Source: Ardenticatenia bacterium (GTDB taxonomy: Bacteria; Chloroflexota; Anaerolineae; Promineifilales; Promineifilaceae). From it: 8,229 nt of DNA. Positions 1 through 5,975 of this stretch are shown here, piece after piece. The DNA is taken from contig JAACJX010000430.1 of assembly GCA_014237545.1 (NCBI GenBank), positions 1 through 8,229 on the forward strand, written 5' to 3'. The notes under the pieces were generated by a model. That model was not told the origin of the DNA. It did no database searches and saw only the letters and a program-made list of their open reading frames with translations. Each line of letters starts with the position of its first letter. Position 1 is the first letter of the stretch. Made by a program: the position numbers and the translations under genes.

Positions 1-129
1 CAAGCTGACTTCGACCAATGGCTGGCAACCTACAATACCGAGCGGCCTCATCAAGGCTATCGCAATATGGGCCGCTCTCCTATCGAAACTATCGATCTGC
101 ACCTTAAGACTGTAAAGAAAGATGGTTAA
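1..129 (+). mobile_element. IS481-type transposase, C-terminal fragment
   Basis: The first frame reads as the last 42 residues of a DDE (rve-type) transposase and ends at TAA 127-129. The segment around residues 7-31 contains W-L-x-x-Y-N-x-E-R-P-H-Q-G-Y-R-N-x-G-R-S-P-I-E-T, the characteristic end of the integrase core in IS481/IS3-type transposases. The YN-ERPH block lies just past the catalytic Glu, which would be upstream of the window. The YRNxGRxP version points to IS481 rather than classic IS3 OrfB. The element's right terminus is probably within a few bases of the stop: an ACA at 134-136 would fit the TG...CA ends of this superfamily, but the other end is not visible to confirm it. The reading frame of the adjacent ATPase fragment begins at once, so the IS has cut that gene. 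Confidence 0.85.
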
Positions 130-810
130 GAATACAATTTAGAGCCTTCGCATCCCCGATATACTTACGCCATAAAGAAAGGCATCGAGTTCATTCGTGG
201 AAATCAAAAAGGTGTACCAACGTCGCTTATCCTTTCCGGACCTCCAGGGACAGGCAAAACAATACTCGCTTCAGCAATTTTATGGGAAGGGGGGGCGATA
301 GTTCCTCCAAAAATCGCTGAAAGCGCTAAGTCATGGGACGCTTTTGAGGAAGATGAATGGGATTATGAAAAGGCAATCCCAAAGGCACATTACTATAAAG
401 CGAATGATCTCATCAATCGGTATCTTGATACGAATGATGAAGATGGTAATTACCGCGGCCAGCCCCAATTAGGGAGATTGCTCAAGGATGCGCCGTTCAT
501 TATCGTAGATGATATCGGTACCGAAAGAACTATCGCCTTCGTGAGTAAAGAGCGGCAGCGAGATGAGATTGCGAGTCGGTATTACACACTCATCGATTAC
601 TGCTATGTCCACTCGAAGGGATTGGTAGTGACGACAAACCTTCCTGTGACAAATCTGTTTAATAACCCGCTACAACAATTACTCGGAAGTCGAAACTGGG
701 ATAGGCTTTTAGAGATGTGCAAAAATGGGTTCATCATCTCGCTAGAGGGAGTCCCCTCTAAGCGAGTAGCTCTGGGGGGCTATGCCGGAGTTGCAGATTT
801 CCTGTACTAG
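130..810 (+). pseudogene. DnaC/IstB-like AAA+ ATPase, 5'-truncated at an IS junction
   Basis: The open frame runs from the transposase stop to TAG 808-810, about 226 codons, with no ATG, GTG or TTG in its first 110 codons. What remains is a nearly complete AAA+ core: Walker A SGPPGTGKT at 235-261, Walker B FIIVDD at 496-513, a sensor-1-like LVVTTN near 622-642, and an SR-x-W-D-R-L segment near 688-711 that matches the arginine-finger/sensor region of helicase loaders. DnaC-like proteins load a replicative helicase, and IstB relatives assist transposition; the spacing here resembles phage or plasmid helicase loaders. The N-terminal partner-binding part is missing and the frame starts exactly where the IS ends, so this is read as a gene broken by insertion. 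The TTG at 478 would yield only the half after Walker A and is not a credible start. Its base composition is visibly more AT-rich than the minus-strand operon to the right. Confidence 0.75.
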
Positions 811-1350
811 TGACCTTCTTTAATGATTAATAGCCACCGCTCACACCTGTGGAAGAGACCAAATATCAAATTGATGAGGTCAATCTCATTTCCGGGCAGA
901 ATCAATGGATTAAATGAGGAAGGAAAATACGATTCCTTCCTCATTAGTTCCGGACTGGTTTAACGTAGTGAAAATTATACCGAACATTAGTTCTAATTAC
1001 CCCTCATTGGCCCTAAATTTGGCCTACAGCAGTCTCTACACACGTGATGGCTATCATCTACCACGTCGCACCATAAAGGGGCTTAAAATCGCAATTTCGG
1101 TATTCTTCAAATGAATGACCAACCCTCAAAAAGAGACCACTTTAGAAGAGCGGCTTTCAATGCAAAAGCGCTACACATGCTATCTCGAGGTGACATCCAA
1201 GATTGCTTGCGAGGCTTATATGTCTCACCTATTAAGGTATTGGTTTTTGGCGAGAAGATTAACCATTTCGCGTCTTCAACAAGGGCGTGTTCTATCTAGT
1301 GGGAAACCCAGCAATTGGGGATCTGACCGGATCGGCCTTTTCCGTTTCCA
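811..1350. other. non-coding stretch between ATPase remnant and element genes
   Basis: No convincing gene is visible on either strand in these 540 bases. Two successive open frames on the plus strand (914-1114 and 1115-1423, same frame, separated by one TGA) have no Shine-Dalgarno sequence and no family motif. The first begins inside the stem of a perfect hairpin, and the second runs antisense into a credible minus-strand gene. They could be decayed remnants of a gene. The stretch is AT-rich like the ATPase remnant, suggesting that the two share an origin different from the operon on the right. The only structured part is the inverted repeat at 913-945. Confidence 0.5.
913..945. repeat. perfect 13-bp inverted repeat (hairpin)
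   Basis: Positions 913-925 (AATGAGGAAGGAA) are the exact reverse complement of 933-945, with a 7-base loop AATACGA. It lies 102 bp after the stop of the ATPase remnant. There is no U-tract on the plus-strand side and only a weak TTTAAT on the minus-strand side, so it is not a textbook intrinsic terminator. It could be an mRNA-stabilising 3' stem, a weak bidirectional terminator, or the operator of a dimeric repressor. Confidence 0.6.
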
Positions 1351-1518
1351 CTACTCGCTGGGTGCGGTTTTGTTGTTATTCTTCAGTCGCCGCTTCTTCA
1401 GTTTCTCACCGATGTCCAGATAGGTGTCGACTAGCTGGAATACCGCCAGCAAAAGTGCTACCACACCACCCAGAATGGTCACGACCAGCAAGATCAATTC
1501 GAGATTCAAAGAGTTCAT
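1351..1518 (-). CDS. small single-TM protein with basic C-terminal tail (55 aa)
   Basis: The ATG at 1516-1518 is chosen because a perfect GGAGG (1523-1527) sits 4 nt upstream; an in-frame ATG at 1569 would add 17 residues ahead of this ribosome-binding site and looks wrong. The protein has a short polar N-terminus, one hydrophobic segment at about residues 5-28 (L-I-L-L-V-V-T-I-L-G-G-V-V-A-L-L-L), and a strongly basic tail (KLKKRRLK near residues 39-46). By the positive-inside rule the tail should be cytoplasmic. No family is recognised. It is the last minus-strand gene of the element, 374 bp from the ATPase gene, so it probably has its own transcript. Small membrane proteins of this shape occur as holin-like proteins, conjugation accessories or filamentous-phage coat proteins; the sequence alone does not decide. 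Confidence 0.65.
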   Translation of the reverse strand: MNSLNLELILLVVTILGGVVALLLAVFQLVDTYLDIGEKLKKRRLKNNNKTAPSE

Positions 1519-1685
1519 TGCGCCTCCAGCCACTGAACGTGATATCTGGCGCCAATTATGCGTGACCACTTATTGCTGAGGCTATTCAATTTTCGACACC
1601 GTTTGATTGTGATCCGAAGAGGAAGGAGGAATGATAAAGACGGCTACCGGCCGAGATGGTTGACTAGACTACATTCATCGAAATG

Positions 1686-1698
1686 AAACAACTCAGTC
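1686..1698 (+). repeat. 13-bp intergenic repeat, copy 1
   Basis: AAACAACTCAGTC is identical to positions 6567-6579. Similarity continues for roughly another dozen bases with a 2-bp gap (ATTGATAAA here, ATTAATGAA there). Both copies are intergenic and in the same orientation. The decamer core AAACAACTCA also occurs at 1989-1998 (plus, inside the ATPase gene) and 1866-1875 (minus). It may be a binding site for an element-encoded regulator. Confidence 0.45.
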
Positions 1699-1773
1699 AA
1701 CAATTGATAAACATTGAATAATGTCAAAAGCCGGCCATTACACGAATCAAACTATCCCGATGAGCATGGAATA

Positions 1774-1852
1774 GTTACCAAATGGCATCGGTAACCGGTT
1801 ACCTGGTGTTACCGCTATGCCGGTAACAGTCGTTACCACGGGTTGGGTTACC
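1774..1852. repeat. cluster of seven GGTNAC motifs (left array)
   Basis: Seven copies of GTTACC/GGTAAC lie within 79 bp, at 1774-1779, 1790-1796, 1797-1803, 1808-1813, 1822-1827, 1832-1837 and 1846-1852. The second and third copies abut to form the perfect 14-bp palindrome GGTAACCGGTTACC (1790-1803). A related array occupies 7723-7870 upstream of the integrase gene. Repeated short sites at both ends of an integrated element are typical of tyrosine-recombinase arm sites; an array next to an FtsK/TraB-like gene could instead be its loading site, or replication iterons. Confidence 0.7.
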
Positions 1853-1892
1853 AACTTCAGGATTTTGAGTTGTTTTTTATCAGCCTGGCGGA

Positions 1893-3449
1893 TCACCTTC
1901 CCATCATCGACAACTCGGCCGATTGGGCTGCATCAACTACTTCCTTTATCGCAATCCACGCGCGACCACCGCGCGTCCGGTACGATGGAAACAACTCACG
2001 TTGCACGGCGGCGATGTTACCATCGTTCCGCCGGTACGATTGGACAATACGTTCTTCATCCTCGGCCGTGAGATTGTTTATGTCCGGCTCCCGTACAGGT
2101 GTCGGCGCAATGAACAGCGCGTCCCGGTCGCCCGGCAACAGAATCGCATCCTCGTCGCCGTCGCCGTCCAGATCTGCGCCACTCGGCCGCGACGTGAACA
2201 CAGGCGGAGCCGGAATCACCACCGGCCGCGCCTTACCTTTGGTGTGCAAGACAGCCGGGAAGGACATGCCGGCCACCAGTCGGCCGTACTCCTTCCGCGC
2301 CACGTCGCCCAGAGCCAGGACGTAGGTGAAGTTCTCCAGCAAGTCCTTCTCCCCTTCAATGCCCAGAGTACGCACCCGCGTCGATTGGGTAGCCAACACC
2401 AGGTATAGGCCCACCTTGCGACCTTCGCGTAGCCACTGGTGCAGGACGCGCAAGGCATCCCGATCCTTGCCGAGAGCATCCACGATGGACGGCATCTCGT
2501 CGATAGCCACGGTCAACGGATTGAAGTCAAGCTGCCCATGCTTTCGCTCCTGATAACGAGCGGTCAGCAGGGAGGCCATCTGCTGGATGTAGTTGTAGAT
2601 ACCGTCATAGTCGCGGGCAGCGCCAATGACCCGCGCATTGCCCCATCCTTCATCGGGGGAGTAGTGGGGATCAAGGACCACCACATTCTGCCGCGCGGCC
2701 AGAACAGTACGCATAATCGTTGACTTGCCCGATCCGGTCTCGCCGGCCAGCAGGACGTGACCGTTACGGAGCTGCGGTAACAACACAGGCTCATCGACCT
2801 GTTGCGCCGGAGCCGGAAGCTGCCGAGCAGGAGGCGGAAGCGCCCGAGGCTGCGGACGCTGGTCGATGACCACCGGACCACGCTGGCGAGTATGAATAAT
2901 CCAGTTATCTCCTGCCCGTTGCGGCTTCGACATGCGGATCGAGATGAATAGGACCGCGCCGACGATAGCCATGACAATCAAAATCGCCACACCGACCAGC
3001 CACGGAATGATCCGGTTCCAAAGTTCCTGTCGGGCAACTTCGGCCGAACGCTCCGCAATCACCAGATTCGCTTCCTGCACCTGAAAGGCCAGCGCAGCGC
3101 GGTCGGCCTCGGCCGTTCCCGAAATGGCAATCGAAGACGAAAGCTCAAGCGCGGCAATCTCAGCCGCCTTTTCTTTCGCCAGCAATTCGCCCCAGGTCGC
3201 TGTGGAATTGGCAGCAACGACCGTAGCCGTGGCATCGGCCGACTGTTGCGCGAAGGCAACGGCGGTACTGGTTCCATCAACATGGGCGCGGGTGGCCTGT
3301 GCCGCCTGAACGGTACTCACGGCGATAGCCGTACCCTGTGCCGACCATTGCGCCAGGGCATTGGGATCGGACGGCGGCGGGGCAGCCTGAACCGGGCCAC
3401 AGGCGGCAAGTAGCAGGAGAATGGCGAAGGGAGCGAATTTCGTGATCAT
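1893..3449 (-). CDS. FtsK/HerA-type P-loop ATPase with lipobox and TM anchor
   Basis: A 518-residue protein, likely a membrane-bound DNA translocase. Residues 2-17 form a lipoprotein signal ending in L-A-A-C (Cys17). Residues ~20-145 are an Ala/Thr/Gln-rich, helical extracytoplasmic stretch. One TM helix lies at ~149-171, then a proline-rich linker (~196-220). The ATPase follows: Walker A GETGSGKST at 236-244, VVLDPH at ~257-262, Walker B LTVAIDE at 312-318, and a polar LATQST segment near 352-357, the order seen in FtsK/HerA/TraB motors. Residues ~464-508 (helix, N-x-A-A-V-Q, R-T-R-G-G-R-A-W) look like a small helix-turn-helix, as in the DNA-reading tails of FtsK and TraB. An aspartate-rich DLDGDGDED loop lies near 426-434. 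ATG 3449 is chosen; TTG 3455 is possible. The gene begins 9 nt after the preceding stop, last in the operon. Role in DNA transfer or packaging is inference; the motor family call is firmer. Confidence 0.8.
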   Translation of the reverse strand: MITKFAPFAILLLLAACGPVQAAPPPSDPNALAQWSAQGTAIAVSTVQAAQATRAHVDGTSTAVAFAQQSADATATVVAANSTATWGELLAKEKAAEIAALELSSSIAISGTAEADRAALAFQVQEANLVIAERSAEVARQELWNRIIPWLVGVAILIVMAIVGAVLFISIRMSKPQRAGDNWIIHTRQRGPVVIDQRPQPRALPPPARQLPAPAQQVDEPVLLPQLRNGHVLLAGETGSGKSTIMRTVLAARQNVVVLDPHYSPDEGWGNARVIGAARDYDGIYNYIQQMASLLTARYQERKHGQLDFNPLTVAIDEMPSIVDALGKDRDALRVLHQWLREGRKVGLYLVLATQSTRVRTLGIEGEKDLLENFTYVLALGDVARKEYGRLVAGMSFPAVLHTKGKARPVVIPAPPVFTSRPSGADLDGDGDEDAILLPGDRDALFIAPTPVREPDINNLTAEDEERIVQSYRRNDGNIAAVQRELFPSYRTRGGRAWIAIKEVVDAAQSAELSMMGR

Positions 3450-3458
3450 GGTCAAAAC

Positions 3459-3896
3459 TCAGTCATCTTCCATGTGAATCGGAATCAGCGCGTCATCGAG
3501 CGCGGCGAAGCGGCTCCATTCAAGGCGAGAAGAAGTATACCTGTCCCGCCGCGGCTTCAATTCCTGCCAAACTTCGTTATCGCTGCAAGCCTCAATCCTC
3601 AAAATGATCTTCACGTAATCAGAGCCATAAGGGTTAAACAATGCCGACATACCAGTCGAAACCTGCTTCACATCGACGCGAATGTTCCAATCTTGGCCGG
3701 GCGGAAGGTTATCCATGACCGCGCCGAAGAACTTAATCCGCTTTTGCCGGACAAATTCAACCATATCATCGGCCATCTGATCGCCACCGGCCTTGGCTAA
3801 AACAAGAAACGTCTTCTCAAGAGAGGAATGGCCGGAAGTCTCCAGATCTTCCCTGAACAGCCTCAATGATTCTGCATCAGTGTTAAAATCGCTCAT
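3459..3896 (-). CDS. unknown protein with LPPG motif (145 aa), paralogue of its upstream neighbour
   Basis: No family is recognised. The protein is soluble, with no signal peptide or TM segment. It shares a spaced pattern with the product of 3893-4258: L-x2-F-x2-D, a helical middle, F-x-G-x2-M-x2-LPPG (LPPG at residues 64-67 here), then I-R, a hydrophobic strand, and W-x2-L about 40 residues later. The two therefore look like diverged tandem duplicates, although overall identity is low. This copy has about 30 extra residues at the C-terminus, ending in an acidic patch. The ATG at 3896 overlaps the upstream stop as ATGA (4 bp), so translation is probably coupled. The FtsK/HerA-like ATPase gene follows 9 nt after its stop. 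Confidence 0.75.
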   Translation of the reverse strand: MSDFNTDAESLRLFREDLETSGHSSLEKTFLVLAKAGGDQMADDMVEFVRQKRIKFFGAVMDNLPPGQDWNIRVDVKQVSTGMSALFNPYGSDYVKIILRIEACSDNEVWQELKPRRDRYTSSRLEWSRFAALDDALIPIHMEDD

Positions 3897-4258
3897 AGTT
3901 CGTCAACCTGTGACTTGATAGGCTTCATCTCCGAATACCGAAGCAGATCCCAATTCTCAGGCGTAAGCGCGTAAAGAGTAATCGTTCTGGTCAGTATCCC
4001 CCCGTACTTCTCCAATTCCGTCTCTGTGGTACGAATGACGGTATCACCCGGAGGTAACACCACCATAGCGCGACCGAGAAAGACACTCTTGAAATGCCGC
4101 CACTCAGCCTCTAAATAATCTGTGCGAACAGACTGGCGCTGAGCCATGCTGTAAGAGCGCAGAAACACAATTGTAGCTTGACCATGCTTCTGAAAATCCT
4201 TGGCGAACTTAGCAAGAGCCTCGTCCGTGTCATCGAATGACCAAATCGTTTCACTCAT
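3893..4258 (-). CDS. unknown protein with LPPG motif (121 aa)
   Basis: The start is placed at ATG 4258 (ATG 4261 directly before it is equivalent), because the frame upstream of this point lies over the preceding gene and reads as non-coding. The start overlaps the upstream stop by 8 bp, which fits coupled translation. The protein is soluble and of unknown function. Its core is F-L-G-R-A-M-V-V-LPPG-x3-I-R (LPPG at residues 68-71), followed by a hydrophobic strand R-T-I-T-L-Y and W-D-L-L. The same skeleton occurs in the 145-aa product of the next gene, pointing to a tandem duplication. The conserved LPPG turn between two predicted strands looks structural rather than catalytic. It overlaps the next gene by 4 bp (ATGA). 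Confidence 0.75.
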   Translation of the reverse strand: MSETIWSFDDTDEALAKFAKDFQKHGQATIVFLRSYSMAQRQSVRTDYLEAEWRHFKSVFLGRAMVVLPPGDTVIRTTETELEKYGGILTRTITLYALTPENWDLLRYSEMKPIKSQVDEL

Positions 4259-4565
4259 CATCGACCCCACGCTCAACAAACCTGTAAACGGAAGCGTAAG
4301 CATACTCCATGATGCCGAGATTGATAGCCCGGGTAAGAAGCGATTGACCGCGCTCAGGGTACGACAGCCAATCATACGCACCATCGTCATCCGGCTTCAA
4401 CTCAGCCTCGATGACCTCGCGCAGCAATTCGGCATACGCCTTCTCGACCACCTTGGCACGCGCAATGGCCCCACTGAGGCAATCTTCAGGCGTTTCGTGA
4501 AACATAGCACTGGACACCCACTGGTCGCAGCGGTAACACCGATCCGTGTTGTAATCGGATTTCAT
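4251..4565 (-). CDS. small putative zinc-binding protein (104 aa)
   Basis: The N-terminus carries C10-x2-C13-x9-H23-x5-C29, followed by L and a long helix rich in Ala and charged residues (~30-55). This CCHC arrangement would suit a single zinc ion. A closely similar block ends the 191-aa product of the upstream gene: both read C-x2-C, then F-H, x4, D-C-L, then a helix. The rest (~56-104) is acidic, without recognisable motifs. It is inferred to be a small nucleic-acid- or protein-binding factor; zinc binding itself is inference from spacing. Its ATG forms a 4-bp ATGA overlap with the upstream stop, and its own stop overlaps the next start by 8 bp, so it sits in the middle of a coupled operon. 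Confidence 0.75.
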   Translation of the reverse strand: MKSDYNTDRCYRCDQWVSSAMFHETPEDCLSGAIARAKVVEKAYAELLREVIEAELKPDDDGAYDWLSYPERGQSLLTRAINLGIMEYAYASVYRFVERGVDDE

Positions 4566-5137
4566 CCGGCACCTTCCGGTATCTTTTCGTCTTCCAGCTC
4601 CTTAATCCGCTTCAAGGCAGCATCCAGACAATCCAGAACATTCCTGTGAAACTCCCCGGAATCAACCAGACCGCACGAAGCGCAAACATGCGGCTGTCCG
4701 GCACTCGCAACGCCGGCCTCATAGGTCATCGTGACGGTATAGAGCGAGACAAATGCGAAATCCACCCCATACCTCTCGAACCGCTGCGGCCGAAAGATGA
4801 ATGAATCCCAATCAGGCAAGCGGCGAGGTTCATCCGTGCCGGAAATGATCCAATGGATATGACCGTCTGAATAGGGACGAAAAAAGACAATCTCGCCCAT
4901 CCAATCGAAGCTATTCCTGAACGCTTCATCCTTAACCACAAACCTCTCGCCATTCATTCCGGTCACAACCCAATCGCCCGGATTGATAACCCTCCAATAA
5001 CCATCAGGACCACCAACATAAACCCAGGGGACATCACCGCCGATAGAAAAAGCAACACCTTCCGGCCAGGGCTTCTTCTCAGGATAGAACCGCTCGGCCG
5101 TCAATTGAATTGGTTTGCTTTGAAAAAAGGTTTTCAT
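4562..5137 (-). CDS. phage-type PGDW/GER domain protein with C-terminal zinc-like motif (191 aa)
   Basis: Residues ~47-75 contain N-P-G-D-W-V-V-T-G-x2-G-E-R-F-V-V-K-x3-F, the signature of a small beta-rich domain frequent in phage-encoded hypothetical proteins (usually PGDW-x-V/I-TG-x2-GE-x4-K-P-D-x-F). Its biochemical function is not known to me. The middle (~80-145) is aromatic-rich with no motif I can name. The C-terminus carries C152-x2-C155-x8-H164-x5-C170 and then a charged helix, matching the N-terminal block of the next gene's product. The protein thus looks like a fusion of a phage-type domain with a zinc-binding module that also exists as a separate protein. ATG 5137 lies 5 nt after the upstream stop; the Shine-Dalgarno is weak, so coupling is likely. 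The phage-type domain supports a mobile origin for the operon. Confidence 0.78.
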   Translation of the reverse strand: MKTFFQSKPIQLTAERFYPEKKPWPEGVAFSIGGDVPWVYVGGPDGYWRVINPGDWVVTGMNGERFVVKDEAFRNSFDWMGEIVFFRPYSDGHIHWIISGTDEPRRLPDWDSFIFRPQRFERYGVDFAFVSLYTVTMTYEAGVASAGQPHVCASCGLVDSGEFHRNVLDCLDAALKRIKELEDEKIPEGAG

Positions 5138-5142
5138 TGCGG

Positions 5143-5691
5143 CTAATCCGAATACTCCTTTTTGTCGAGCAGCCGGGCCATCTTTGCAATAATGACCATC
5201 AGGTTATGCGCCGGGAGGCCAGGCGCGCCGGCCCTCTCATAATCCCGACAAGCCTCAATCAACCGCCGTTGACGATCGTCGAACTTCTCAGCCCAATCAG
5301 GGAAAAACTCCGGTTCTCGTGGATAAGAGCTATTGTCGCCAGTCGAATAACTGAAATGAACGCCCAATGCGGCAAACGCCTCTTTGAGTTCTTCGAATTC
5401 CTTGACCTGCGCGTTAGCCCGAGCGGCAAAAGCCACGACATCGGCATAAAGTTTCTCAAACGCTTCGGCATCAAACTCGGCCGCAAGCAGCAGAGCATTT
5501 TCGTTATTTTCAGATTTATTCATAGTTGGATTCCAGTATAAACTCCAGTGGGACGTATCAATATCGCGCATCCGCACTTCATACAGAGTAGGCAACCCCC
5601 GCACACCGTCAACAAAGCGATCGTAGGCTTCCTGGCCTATGCCAAGTGTTTGTGCGGTAATCTCCGGTTTATTCTTATTCAAAAAAGCCAC
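5143..5691 (-). CDS. unknown soluble protein, largely helical (182 aa)
   Basis: No family is recognised. The start is uncertain. A GTG at 5691 is preferred because GGAG lies 6-8 nt upstream and the codon starts right at the upstream stop. A GTG at 5724 would add 11 residues and overlap the previous gene by 31 bp. A later in-frame ATG at 5523 is also possible. The product contains an aromatic stretch H-W-S-L-Y-W-N-P (near residues 48-55) followed by an Asn-rich turn. Long amphipathic Ala/Glu/Lys helices, perhaps a coiled coil, lie at ~70-110, and a second helical region rich in Arg and acidic residues extends to the C-terminus. There is no signal peptide or TM segment. The next gene starts 5 nt after its stop. 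Confidence 0.7.
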   Translation of the reverse strand: MAFLNKNKPEITAQTLGIGQEAYDRFVDGVRGLPTLYEVRMRDIDTSHWSLYWNPTMNKSENNENALLLAAEFDAEAFEKLYADVVAFAARANAQVKEFEELKEAFAALGVHFSYSTGDNSSYPREPEFFPDWAEKFDDRQRRLIEACRDYERAGAPGLPAHNLMVIIAKMARLLDKKEYSD

Positions 5692-5693
5692 AC

Positions 5694-5957
5694 TTAACTC
5701 CGTGGATGAAAGTTGCTGCTCCACCCACGGTAGGACAGCGATAGGCTACCACGGTGAACCGGACTACCGTCCACCAACTCGTACACCCTCGCCCCTCGAC
5801 CGTCGCCCTCAGCCTCATTCTGAGCCTTCAGGTTATTCAGGAAAGCCGTAACCTCTTCGGCCGTCTGGAACTCATGTGGCGACAGATCCGCACCGTCCTC
5901 AATCGGATGGTCCAGATCTACGAATACTTGAAAGTTAATCTTGTTGTTAGTAGTCAT
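5694..5957 (-). CDS. small acidic protein of unknown function (87 aa)
   Basis: The ATG at 5957 follows a weak purine-rich AGAAGAG, 18 nt after the stop of the two-TM protein gene. The product begins with a beta-strand-like K-I-N-F-Q-V-F-V-D-L, followed by an acidic loop. A helix, F-Q-T-A-E-E-V-T-A-F-L-N-N-L (residues ~30-43), is followed by a glycine-rich turn and the strand A-R-V-Y-E-L-V. This alpha/beta pattern is common in small phage and plasmid proteins but names no function. The C-terminus (~70-87) is Ser/Arg-rich and overlies the start region of the next gene. It is part of the same operon. Confidence 0.65.
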   Translation of the reverse strand: MTTNNKINFQVFVDLDHPIEDGADLSPHEFQTAEEVTAFLNNLKAQNEAEGDGRGARVYELVDGSPVHRGSLSLSYRGWSSNFHPRS

Positions 5958-5975
5958 ATCTCTTCTAGCCTATTT

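Larger units (their letters stand above)
1519..1892. other. 374-bp intergenic region carrying motif arrays
   Basis: No gene is seen here on either strand. The region lies downstream of the FtsK/HerA-like gene and upstream of the 55-aa membrane protein, both on the minus strand. It contains seven GGTNAC/GTNACC words at 1774-1852, and two inverted copies of AAACAACTCA (1686-1695 plus, 1866-1875 minus) that flank this array. Minus-strand TTGAC-like boxes occur near 1700 and 1725, but none has an acceptable -10 partner, so no promoter is called. On functional grounds it is a candidate cis-acting locus (recombination arm, transfer or replication site). Confidence 0.5.

Noticed and set aside
914..1114. 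Plus-strand open frame of 66 codons
   Set aside because: No Shine-Dalgarno, its start lies in the stem of a perfect hairpin, and the product shows no domain pattern.
1111..1423. Two overlapping plus-strand frames (62 and 102 codons) after the previous one
   Set aside because: No ribosome-binding site or recognisable motif; the longer one runs antisense through the credible 55-aa membrane protein gene. Decayed coding sequence cannot be excluded.
1519..1569. 17-residue N-terminal extension of the small membrane protein
   Set aside because: The GGAGG at 1523-1527 sits 4 nt before the internal ATG, so the shorter form is preferred.
1634..1664. AAGGAGG followed by an ATG and a 10-codon plus-strand frame near 1640
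   Set aside because: The spacing from AAGGAGG to ATG is too short for efficient initiation and the frame ends after 10 codons on the strand opposite to all element genes.
1700..1730. Minus-strand TTGACA/TTGACT boxes as a promoter for the 55-aa gene
   Set aside because: No acceptable -10 hexamer occurs 15-19 bp downstream of either box.
1561..1760. Second attachment site matching the tRNA 3' end
   Set aside because: Reading this stretch against 7870-7990 gave no shared run long enough to support an att core.
1817..2408. Several plus-strand frames opposite the ATPase gene
   Set aside because: They are rich in Arg, Ser and Pro, as expected of the antisense of a GC-rich gene, and the minus-strand frame has clear P-loop motifs.
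4261..4390. Longer N-terminus for the 121-aa LPPG protein
   Set aside because: It would overlie the preceding gene in another frame and reads as non-coding; operon neighbours start at or near the upstream stop.
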